Shown piece after piece: positions 1 to 9,000 of a stretch of 25,719 nt of DNA; position 1 is the stretch's first letter; every line of letters starts with the position of its first letter. This DNA is from Ectocarpus siliculosus (Eukaryota; Sar; Phaeophyceae; Ectocarpales; Ectocarpaceae). Made by a program: the position numbers and the translations under genes. The stretch is from NCBI GenBank assembly GCA_000310025.1, contig FN648709.1, forward strand, positions 17,947-43,665. The letters run 5' to 3'. Under the pieces are notes generated by a model. It searched no databases. It saw only the letters and a program-made list of their open reading frames with translations, and was not told where the DNA came from.

Positions 1-2690
1 TCTTCCTGTTTCCCGTCGGCTCCGATTTGGTGGAACCGAAGGTCTAAGCTTCCTACAGCTGCAACCTTGATGAGAGCCGAGTCTCCAATTTGAATAAATT
101 GTTCATCCTGGCCCAAGTGGCGAATGTCGTACATGTGATCTATCTGGTTCGAAATCATCGCGCTCGCTCCAGAATCGGCCTGCCACTGCTCGCTACCCTT
201 CGGATTCGGCATGTACGGTTGGCATAGAAAAGCTTTGTCTACTGTGGGACGCTTGGTGACACGAGCTACAATTAGCATTCCAGATACATCAGAGGCAGCA
301 GGCACAATCTTATCCGGCTCAGCAGTCGCGATCACAGCAGGCATAGGAGGCACCCTCACATCATGGACAGCATGCATTATCCCATCAGACTCAGTACTCA
401 CAACCACGTCAGGCACAGCGGGCACAATCGCATCAGTCTCATGAAAATCGGTCTCCTTCTCATAATTCTCGAACATCGCAGACAGACTCGGAGAAGCAAC
501 CCTGTGCAAATCTTGCTCAGAAAAACAGTGATTCCTATCGTGACTCGCAAGCATTTCAGGGTCAACACCGGGTACAGCAGGTACGAAAACGTCAGACGCC
601 TTAAAACCAAACGCAGACTCAAGAAAAGAATCAAACTTGCCTCGAGGGCACACACTTCGTGCCATGAAGAGACGAAGAGGGGCGTCGCCAGCAGGAGGTA
701 GAACGTCGCCTGGATCTGGAGAGGGAGAGGAGGAGGAAGAGGCCGCCTGAGGCACGCCGTGGTACTGCTGCTCCTGCTGCTGCTCAAAACTCGCCTGCTG
801 CTGCGGGAAGGGCGCCGGCTGCTCCGAGACGTAGAAGGCCTCGTTGTAGACTCTCGGCTGATACGCGTCAGGACCTGCAGCAGAAGGGCAGTATGTTACG
901 TTGGCCTCCTGCTGTTGGTGCGGCCCGCCGTCTTCGGAAAAATAGCCGAAGCCAAATCCCCCGCCGGCGTTGCCGTAGGAACCGCCGCTGTGGTTCCCCC
1001 CGTGAGCCGCGAGCCCATACCCGTATCCCGCCTCGGAAGGTGATGGGGCCCAGCTTGGCGTGGGTGCCGGCGCCGACGTTTGCTGCCATCCCGAGCTGCT
1101 TTCGCCACCGAACGAATCTCCGCCCCCGATGGCCAGGTGAGCCGGAAAAAAGGGCCGCGGGACGCTGGCAAGCTGCCCTGCAGGTACGTTGGCCGGCGGG
1201 AAATTGCCCCCGCGGCCGCCGCCTTGCCCACGGCTTTCGTAGGGGCGAGGCCCGTAGCCGCCGTAGCCCCGTCCCCCATCGTTGCGCCCCTGCATCTGCC
1301 CCCCAGCTCCGGGTCCTGGCCCACGCGGCGGCCCCTGAGGCGCATGAGGGTGGCCCTGACTCCAGCCCGCACCGTGTTGGAATTGGTACGACTGCTGTAC
1401 TGATGGACCACCAACCCGCCCCAGGTTCTGCGATCCGCCTCGTGGATGAGCGGCCGCCTCGGCGTCCCTCCTGCCGCTCAAGTACGCGCTGATCTCGTTG
1501 TAATTCGCCAGGAACTCGCTGCGCAACTTGTGACAGTCAGCGGTCGCGTGCGAGGTGTTGGGCCCGTGGTACTGGCAGATGTACGGTCCCAGCTGCTGCT
1601 GCTGCTGCTGCTGCTGCTGCCGCTGCTGCTGCTGCGGTGGCTGCATCGACGCCTGTGGCTGCTGCTGCTGCTGCTGCTGCTGCGGTCCGCCGTGACCCAT
1701 GCCGACAATGGCTGGTCTCCTCTGCCCGCCGCCCCGGCCCATGCCGGCAGCGACGAGGGCGTGCCTCGTCTCCTCTCCTCTCTCTCCAGACCTCCGCTCG
1801 TACCTCTGCTCGTGCTCAGCCGTCCTCAACGCCTCCTGCATTTGTGCACTCGACAACATGGGGTGAAAAAGGACACGCTCTTTAATTTTCTCAAATTCTG
1901 GCAAAAAACCCCGAGCGATGTGCTTGCACATGGACACTTCAGCACGATTATCACCGTATGACACCAGTCTCATCCAAAGCGCCTTAGCTCTACCAAAGTA
2001 GTCCATCAAACTTTCTCCATTCCTCTGACACAGCACATTCCACTGATCATCAAACGTCTGTCTTTCCTCGTTTTTACTGCGTCGGTAGTAGTCCAAGAAA
2101 ATTTTGTACCCGGCTTGCGGACTCTCCGCTGCGAGCAATTGCCCTTGAATAGATTGTGCCGTGATCTTCGACAGCATGAAAATCCATACCTTCCTAGACT
2201 GCTTTACTCTCTCCTCACCAAACGAACGTTTCATCCAATCCACATTCACTTGAGCTGCAGCTACAGGAATCTCTGGGCCTCTCATTGCGTCAACCACTCC
2301 CTCGTTCTCCATCCACGCTTCAAACGCACTCGTGAAAATCCGCAACGCAACCTCCATCGATCGATTTTTGAGGAAATCATCACTCCAAACAGGGACCTCG
2401 ACTTTGTCCCGCTGTTTCAACTCTACTGTCTGGGCGCTAGACGTGCCTGAATGGGCACGATGCCCCTGGTCCTGGGAGTTTGCCGTGAAAGCATGCTTGA
2501 GAAGGTCGACCAGCTGACGCATCGAGTCTTGCTGATCTCCCCCCGCCGCCGCTCTCCCTCCCAGATTGTCTTGTTCTTCTGCATCGGCGGTGAACGAATA
2601 GTTGGTTCCTCCATCGCCGGTGCCTTCTCCCGGGGAAGGATCACCATGACCTTGTCCCCCCGGAGGCTGTCGTCCGTCTCCATCCGGCAT
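1..2690 (-). CDS. Retrotransposon Gag-Pol polyprotein (Gag and start of protease), partial
   Basis: An uninterrupted frame begins at the ATG at 2690-2688 and stays open for 896 codons to the window edge. Residues ~65-300 form a charged, helical Gag-like region. Residues 337-366 are glutamine-rich, from CAG repeats at 1593-1682. Residues 372-386 (CQYHGPNTSHATADC) form a zinc-knuckle-like C-X2-H-X5-H-X4-C. A long Gly/Pro/Gln/Tyr-rich linker follows. The aspartic protease motif DSGAS has its Asp at residue 839, coded at 176-174, in the context QWQADSGASAMIS. By family knowledge the protein would form the capsid and process itself. The start is the first ATG after the LTR and leader; no upstream in-frame start was tested further. 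The ~450-residue gap between knuckle and protease is longer than is usual in copia elements. The integrase and reverse transcriptase parts are outside the window. Confidence 0.85.
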   Translation of the reverse strand, partial: MPDGDGRQPPGGQGHGDPSPGEGTGDGGTNYSFTADAEEQDNLGGRAAAGGDQQDSMRQLVDLLKHAFTANSQDQGHRAHSGTSSAQTVELKQRDKVEVPVWSDDFLKNRSMEVALRIFTSAFEAWMENEGVVDAMRGPEIPVAAAQVNVDWMKRSFGEERVKQSRKVWIFMLSKITAQSIQGQLLAAESPQAGYKIFLDYYRRSKNEERQTFDDQWNVLCQRNGESLMDYFGRAKALWMRLVSYGDNRAEVSMCKHIARGFLPEFEKIKERVLFHPMLSSAQMQEALRTAEHEQRYERRSGERGEETRHALVAAGMGRGGGQRRPAIVGMGHGGPQQQQQQQQPQASMQPPQQQQRQQQQQQQQQLGPYICQYHGPNTSHATADCHKLRSEFLANYNEISAYLSGRRDAEAAAHPRGGSQNLGRVGGPSVQQSYQFQHGAGWSQGHPHAPQGPPRGPGPGAGGQMQGRNDGGRGYGGYGPRPYESRGQGGGRGGNFPPANVPAGQLASVPRPFFPAHLAIGGGDSFGGESSSGWQQTSAPAPTPSWAPSPSEAGYGYGLAAHGGNHSGGSYGNAGGGFGFGYFSEDGGPHQQQEANVTYCPSAAGPDAYQPRVYNEAFYVSEQPAPFPQQQASFEQQQEQQYHGVPQAASSSSSPSPDPGDVLPPAGDAPLRLFMARSVCPRGKFDSFLESAFGFKASDVFVPAVPGVDPEMLASHDRNHCFSEQDLHRVASPSLSAMFENYEKETDFHETDAIVPAVPDVVVSTESDGIMHAVHDVRVPPMPAVIATAEPDKIVPAASDVSGMLIVARVTKRPTVDKAFLCQPYMPNPKGSEQWQADSGASAMISNQIDHMYDIRHLGQDEQFIQIGDSALIKVAAVGSLDLRFHQIGADGKQE
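1593..1682 (-). repeat. CAG repeat tracts coding polyglutamine in Gag
   Basis: On the minus strand three runs of CAG codons, broken by a short Pro/Ala/Ser/Met stretch and one CGG codon, encode a glutamine-rich segment just before the zinc knuckle. Tracts like this vary in length between copies. Confidence 0.85.
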
Positions 2691-2847
2691 CTTGCGCGCG
2701 TAGACACAGCGGCCACTCTCTTGATCGAAACGCTAGCGTGTTGAGTAGCTTTGTGCGTGGGTGCCTCGGCGCGGGGTCCCGTAGTGGGAAACAAAAGGTG
2801 CCAGCAGCTGGGTACTGCCAACGGTCAAAATGTAGAAACTATCCGCG

Positions 2848-3037
2848 GGCGTGAAAGCCCTTCTACGTGGTGGAGCGTGGAAGCTCGTGTATAATATAGT
2901 TGTGGCGTGGAAGCCGGGTGGCGTGGTGGCCCTGATGTAAAGGTATATTTAGGGACGTGGGAGTCCTGAAGGCGTGGAAGCCGGGTTGGCGTGATAGCCG
3001 GAGTATGGGCGTGGAAGCCGGGGTTGGCGTGAGAGCC
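2848..3037. repeat. Array of GGC-GTG-NNN-GCC mini-hairpin units in the LTR
   Basis: Nine units of 12-14 bp occur at 2848-2859, 2874-2885, 2904-2915, 2920-2931, 2953-2966, 2971-2982, 2988-2999, 3008-3019 and 3026-3037. Each is a 3-4 bp stem around a GTGNNN loop. Most are GGC/GCC, but one is AGC/GCT and one GGAC/GTCC, so the stem changes on both sides together. Spacers differ in length and sequence, which argues against simple tandem slippage. Seven units lie upstream of the TATA-like box, within the presumed U3. Confidence 0.7.
2890..2898 (-). promoter_or_regulatory. TATA-like box in the LTR
   Basis: The minus strand reads TATATTATA here, about 60 bp before the inferred 3' end of the LTR and ~200 bp before the Gag-Pol start. 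That is a plausible place for the retrotransposon's transcription start. It is a motif match only. Confidence 0.35.
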
Positions 3038-3260
3038 GGAAAAAGGACTTGATTATACACAGAAAAAGGAAGTGAGGAACCACAAGCCACGCACACAAAT
3101 TCCGTTGTAGACACCCATACCCTCAAACCTGCAATATGTGATAAAGTTGGTACCACCAAATCTAATCCATAGCAACCATTGAACCCCCAAACTCCCCGCT
3201 CCATCTGCTCGGGAAATTCTTGCTCGCAATAATCTGTTGATGCTGTGAGTACATCCAACA

Positions 3261-4819
3261 GTGCTCACGTGTCACCAGGCGACAACCGACAAGAGAGCGG
3301 GCCTGCAGGTTGCTGGTACATACACCGCTGGTATCGCTCTCAAAATTATGAGCGGAGTCCCCAAATCTCGCCGCAAAAGGAGCTGACTAAAACGAAGCAG
3401 TACGCCGAGCTCTCCTTCGTGATGGGAATCTCTAGAGCATGCCAAGGGGCGTAGGAGTGTTCTGCTGTCCTATCCTGGCGTTATCGTTGTTCGGTAAGTG
3501 GTGTCACGGCCTCCGCAGCTGCCAAGCCAGCGGCTTCAAGTTTTGAAAAGCCCTCCCCAATTCGTCTTGGTTTTAGAGTGCCCAAAAAAGCGCATGCCCC
3601 CCCCCCCCACAGGCGATTTGTAAAAAATGACGTGGTTGCGCATACAACGAAATTTGCTATACTGATGCCATGTAATTTCTGTTAAAAATAAAGTCTTTCC
3701 ACCGTGCGCAAAAAAAAAAAACCTGAAGACGAAGACAGATGATCCGATGATCCGCATTTGGCCGTGTAATCTCGCCGCGCACATACATACATGCAGCCAG
3801 CCGTGGAGTTCGAAGGGGTCAGGAAAGATGTGCACATACATAAGCACCTACATTTGAAAATTGAAGCGATAGTCACACCACGCCCTGTCCTCCGAGATGT
3901 CGGCGATGCACAAATCCCTCCCCCTCACTGTCCTGATGACCGTGCGATCTACCCGTATTGTCTCCACCTGCAGCGCTATGAGCGCAGCGCACAACTCGAG
4001 CTCTTCCGTTTCGTGCTCATCTTCTTCCTCGCTGCCAACCAACAGCAGGACAGCTGCTCACAAGAGGCAAAGCTGCTCATGCATCAGTTCTCCGGGGCTC
4101 ATGGCGCCGTAGCGGCGTTTAAGGTTGACATCCCGGATCGGCCTCCTCCTGGTTCTATCCATGACTACTTGTGTATAGGGGCATGGGGCGGGCACTGGCT
4201 GCGCGTCTCGTAGCCCGCTGCCGTCTCGTGCCGTCTCGTGCCACAACGGCGCAGCAAGCAGCGCGCGTGGTCGTTCGGGCGGCAAATTTTGCTTGCAAAT
4301 TTCTCTAAATGGCGAAATCTCAAGACATATTTAGGCAGAAGTCGCGTCGGAGGAACTTTAGATACCCCGAACTGGTCGTTACGAGCCAAATTTTGTTCTG
4401 CGCAAACACGTCAATGCGGGGCTATTGCAAGAAGCCTATTTTTCTCTCTTTTTTTTCTCTCTTTTTCTGTGCCAGATGGCCTTGTCTCTGCTTGCGTTGT
4501 GAAGTACCAAGATTGAACCAAGGGGGTGCACCTCTTTCTCTCCGGCCCATGATAGATAGTGACTGCTAGTCTCAGTTGATACCTCGCATAGCGCGAAGAG
4601 GGAGTGGAGGATTCCAGAATATCTGTCGTTGATTTCTATTGACTTGCGGACCCCTCGGGGCCAGTTTATTTGAGTGTACCTTTTTAGGGTAAGTTAACCT
4701 GTGACCACGGGAATCGACCGCGTCGAGTGTTGGAGGATGGTAAAATGTACTGGTGTTGGATCAGTACGGACATACGAAGGTACTGGGTAGAGAGAGATCG
4801 GAACGGTTTTTAATGTGAA
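3261..4819. other. Intergenic region between retrotransposon and tyrosinase gene
   Basis: Apart from the decayed frame at 3536-4285, I see no supported gene. It holds a C run at ~3598-3609, an A run at ~3710-3720 and pyrimidine-rich stretches near 4440-4470. No ORF here shows a recognisable domain. Confidence 0.5.
3536..4285 (-). pseudogene. Decayed open frame of unknown origin, possibly a transposase relic
   Basis: On the minus strand one frame runs from 4285 to 3536 with only two internal stops, TGA at 4060-4058 and TAG at 3850-3848. The three open pieces share the same phase and total about 250 codons. The middle piece is acidic then hydrophobic, with a segment ISEDRAWCDYRFNFQM followed across the stop by VLMYVHIFPDPFEL. 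This faintly resembles the N-terminal region of DDE-type (PIF/Harbinger-like) transposases, but I cannot name the family from sequence alone. Downstream of ~3720 the frame runs into an A/T homopolymer and low complexity, so only the upstream ~500 bp may be genuine. Confidence 0.3.
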
Positions 4820-4844
4820 GACAACAACAACAACAACAACAACA
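4820..4844. repeat. (CAA)n microsatellite
   Basis: Eight consecutive ACA/CAA units lie ~300 bp upstream of the tyrosinase start codon, in the probable promoter or 5' untranslated region. Confidence 0.85.
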
Positions 4845-5140
4845 TGGGCCATCATTAGGATGGATCCAGCGATGGTGCACCTACAGTCTTTTTCCTGGAA
4901 CGTTCTGTAATCTTTCTTCTTTTTTTTTGCGGGTCACACGCGAAGAAAAGAAGAAAAGCCTTACCATGTCTTACAACACAAGACAGCTCTCCAAAAGAAT
5001 GCGTGATGGGCTGATTGCTCTCGCAGTGCACAATCGGGACCCAAACGGCAGACCTCTCTTTTGCGCCCAGACACTCAACCATTACCTTCGCAGGTGCCTC
5101 TTCCCTGCCTTGCATTACCGTGCCGTGAAGAGCCTCAGCG

Positions 5141-6018
5141 ATGGCGGGGAACAGAACGCGCGGGTCCGGCTACGGGTCCGTGGGAGGTGCAGCTGGCGAG
5201 GAATACCGAGCAGTGGCTGACCTACCTGGCTCTTCCGGACCCAGCAGCAGGCAGCAGCAATGGCCGTGGTTACGGCTGGGCGTCGCCTCGGTCGCCGTCG
5301 TCGCGAGCGTGGGCTTGCTCAGCGCGTCCCGGCTGCCCAGCTTCACCGCTCCTGCTGCAGGAGACCAACTGATCGATCCCGCGTCCGGCGGCGGCAACCA
5401 GAACCTGGCGCAAGACGCCGCAACAACAGCAGGAAGTGATGCACCGCATTTGTCCGGCGGCACAACGGGAGCGGCGGGAGGCGACAGCTCGGGGGAGGGG
5501 CTCTCCTTTATTGCGTCGAACGAGTACACGCGGCGAGGCGATATCATTGGGCTGGGCTACCCTTGGCTCCAGGTGAGCTACCTCCTGCTTGTTTGTATCG
5601 TAGCTAATATCCATCAGGAGGCGCTACTTCTGTAGGGTGCGGACGACCAGTGTTGTATGCAGAAAAAGCGGATTATCCTCCCAAAATCCAAACTTCACGG
5701 GTGTTCGTTTAGCTCCACACACACACGTGGTACTGCTGTGGTGTGACAGCAAACAACTGCGTTGCAGATTCGTGTACAATTGGTCGGGAGATGCGCACCT
5801 GCCCCCGGTTTCGTTTGTTGTTTTGCATATGCACAGTCGCAGCAGCAGTACATTTTACAGGATGATAACACGAGAATGCTCCTCAACTACAATGTACTCG
5901 CAGAGCTTTTCTCTATTTTCATGGTATGGTTGCACGCCATCGACATAAATTGTACCACACACATTCGAAATGGATACGCCGTTCTACAACAGACGCCGCC
6001 CACCACAACAACAAAACG

Positions 6019-6057
<39 letters not shown>

Positions 6058-9000
6058 CCTTGTGCTCGACCACCGCTACTGCTATATACTACTGCTGTGT
6101 GGCATGGGGATGGGTCACCCAATGGCCGAAAAAAAAATAGGACCGGATTCTGGTGGAGCCCTTCCGAACCACGACCCTGGAGGTGGTCTCTCCGAAGGAA
6201 GGGATGGTGTACTCGTGGACGGTCAGGCCGGTGACCGAGGTCGAAGAACAGGATGAGACGCCCGCGGAGTACGGGGGGCCGTCGGTCGATGTGGTGTTCG
6301 AGCGGGCGCCCAAGTACCAGGTGGTTCTTGAGGAGCGGGCGAGCGGGACCGGTGGGGGGGACACCGGGGAGGAGGCGCCATTGATCCGGAGCTCGGATGT
6401 CGAGGTCTTCAGCAAGTACGTGCGGAGAGAGATCAGGTCGCTCTTCGACGACGAGCGGGACCAGATGTTCGACGCCATGAAGGTGCGTGCGTGCGTGGTG
6501 TGTGTGTTTTGTGTGTTTTCCGTCAGGAGTCTGTTCCTACTGCTTTGCTCCACAGCGGAGACGGTACAATCGGGGGAACGCACCTCTTGGTGCGGTGTTT
6601 TTTTTTTTTTGTACTTCGTGTTCCTTCGTCGCTTTTTCAATCGCCGAAGCAGCGTATTTATCGGCCCGTTTTTTTTTTTTTTTATGCATTCTTCTACAAC
6701 ACGGTCGGGTCTTCTGTCTTCTGTACGCGTTGCGGGATAAGGTTTCCCGGAAAGTAAATGTTCCGGCACATTTGACGGTGCACATGACTTGCATATGACA
6801 CGTGCAGCTTTTTTGGAGCAACTCGTTGTGAGTGCAGCCGGAGGCAGGCGCAAAACAAAGTGCTTCTCCCGCTTAGGCACTTGGTCACCTAGAGCACTAC
6901 ATTACCGCTGCTGTACAAAGTCCGCGTTATGGTGGGGGGGGGGTGTTTTCTTCCTTCCTTCACAAAAACCGTGCAATAGCACGATTTTCTACCGCAACAC
7001 TGCTGCTGCTGCTGCTGGTATGGATGTGAATACAAGACTCGTGCAGGAGTCTGGTGGCTTGAGGCGACGTATGCGCAGGAGGGCATGCCCAGCGTTATCA
7101 CGGTTTGCCGTTTGTCATCTCTCAACAAGTGCTGGTTTCCATGCCGGCAGCCGAAAGTGACGGTCGCATCATGTGATGCGCGGTGCGCGGAAAAACTCTC
7201 TTTGTGCTGCTCCCGTTGATTTCGCTTTCGCGTGGGCGTGCGTTGTGTGGAGGCATTGCTCCGCTTTCGTGGCGGCTTTGGCCCCGCACATTCTTGTGCT
7301 GTATCCCTCTGCCTTTGATCGATTCTCCCTTCTGGTTTCGTAACGTGTTGCTATTGGCGTGTGGGTGTGACATGCATACGTGGTTTCGTGTTGCGCAGGA
7401 GTAACTAACTACAAGTGCACCCGTTAAGCAACACTCGAAATATAGTTGTGTAGCTCCTGCGGAGACTTTGTTTTTGGTTAAGAGCCTCCCCGAGAAATAG
7501 AGCCTGAGTCTCGGCAGCAGCAGTAGGCGTTGATTGTGCATGCCACGGGCGGCACGTCAGACGGTCCTCGGGCATGCTGTTGCACAGCAATGTACGGAGG
7601 AGCCCCCTGCGCACCTCTCAGAAGGACGCGCGAAAAAAGACTCGCTGCCACGAGAGAAAGATTGGCCGAAGCATGAGAAAACATCGAACATGATGCACAA
7701 TGCATCCAGGTACAATGTGCATACCCACGTAGTTGCTTTGTTCTTTTATTTTCCTATTTTATTTTTAGTCGGGGAATTCTTTCCACACAAGCCGCATCAC
7801 GCCAGAGGCGTGCGCCGGACTACCAACTAACAATTGCATTTTCAACAGGTTGTATCGATGCTTTGAAGCTGGTTCGTTCGTTGGTGCACGCGTTTTTCGA
7901 GGGGGGGGGGGGGGATGTTCCTTTAAACCTACGTTGCTTTGGCATAGCTTACGACCCCTCAAATTCCCGTGCATCGAGGATGTTGTGTTCCGATGCTACC
8001 CAAGGAATCTTGTCCTTTTTTCGCCGGCAGGGGTTGTATTTTCCCTCTCCCTCCCCCTCTTCTCGTCCTCATTTTTGCGTCTTTTTCGTTTGGTGCTTCT
8101 GGTGAACCTCGATGCGTGCACAAAGCAGTCCTCTCGAACGCTCTCCTCCCGTTTCCCCTACTCGCGAACACGTCCAGGTGCTGTGGGACGTGGACATCGA
8201 CGAAGGGAAGGTGTTGTACGGACCGGACTACCTGGATGTGTGGACCATCGATCAGTTCCACCAGATCGGAGCGTCGGACCTTGAGTGCGATCACCTTCAC
8301 GGTGAGTCCTGATGAGGTTGTTGGTGGTGCGGCAGTTCGGTGATAGCGTCGTTGTTGTGGTGCACCATCTGTGCATTTGAGACGTGCATGTGTATAGTTC
8401 GAAAGCGTCGTCAGCGCATGCCCTCCCGCAAGACCTCTACCCCCAGCGAAACGGCTTGCTGCGACTACATTTCTGTTTTTGTGTTTATTTTTCCCAATAC
8501 CTGGTCGGCACGGCGTACAGCAGTACCAACATACCAGCCGTGCAACATATACAGCATCGTGGTAGAGTAGAGGAGCTCCACGCACACCGTTTGGGTGGGT
8601 GGGTGGTGGTGGTGGTGGTGGGGGGGGGGGTGTTCGTTCTCTCGAAAGTGCGGTGTGTATGTCGTGGACCAAAGCAGGCGGCATCTTGATTTGCAAACCC
8701 ACTGTATCTCGACCTCGACAAACTGCTAAGCTGCTGCTGTTGCTGCCGCTTGCCGCCGTTTTTTTCGCTGGTCGAACCAACCCGCTACAACACACAAAGA
8801 CGGCATCGGGTTCGGCATCACTCACTCCATGGTGACGATGATGTTCGAGAACAGCCTGCAGCTGGTGAACCCCATGCTCAGCTTGCCCTACTGGGACTTC
8901 ACGATCGAGGGCGCCGTGATCGACCGCGAGTTCGGCGGCGACTACACCAGGCTGACGGAGGCCTCTCCCCTGTGGACTGCGGACTGGTTCGGCGGCGTCG

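Larger units (their letters stand above)
1..3260 (-). mobile_element. Ty1/copia-type LTR retrotransposon, 5' portion (element continues past the left edge)
   Basis: Read on the minus strand, the order is a probable LTR (3260 to 2831), a short leader (2830 to 2691), then one Gag-Pol open frame from 2690 to the window edge. The frame ends just after the retropepsin motif DSGAS. The gag, zinc-knuckle, protease order and the TGTTGG LTR start are typical of copia elements. Integrase and reverse transcriptase would lie beyond position 1, so the copia assignment rests on the protease context, the single frame and the LTR ends. The frame has no stop, so this copy may be young. Seen: open frame, motifs. 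Inferred: superfamily and LTR limits. Confidence 0.8.
2831..3260 (-). repeat. Probable 5' LTR of the copia element (430 bp)
   Basis: On the minus strand it begins TGTTGGATGT at 3260 and ends TTTCTACA at 2831, giving the usual TG...CA ends with a TGT/ACA terminal inverted repeat. TGTTGG is a common start for Ty1/copia LTRs. It lies just upstream of the Gag-Pol start with a 140-bp leader. The partner 3' LTR is outside the window, so the limits are inferred. I saw no familiar tRNA-Met primer site next to 2831. If the boundary is right, GTGCT at 3261-3265 would be one target-site duplicate. Confidence 0.55.

Noticed and set aside
896-1492. Long overlapping ORFs on both strands at 893-1492
   Set aside because: They are out-of-phase shadows of the GC-rich Gag linker. 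The real frame is the continuous minus-strand one from 2690.
2863-3258. 131-codon minus-strand ORF inside the LTR
   Set aside because: It lies wholly within the inferred LTR and crosses the hairpin array. It has no known domain and LTRs of copia elements are normally non-coding.
4927-5220. Upstream ORF overlapping the tyrosinase start
   Set aside because: It is in a different phase from exon 1, with no domain. At most it is a regulatory upstream ORF, which the sequence alone cannot support.
7959-8825. 288-codon minus-strand ORF with a proline tract
   Set aside because: It runs antisense through tyrosinase exons 3 and 4. Its proline run comes from the GGT/G simple repeat at 8600-8631, and no domain is visible.
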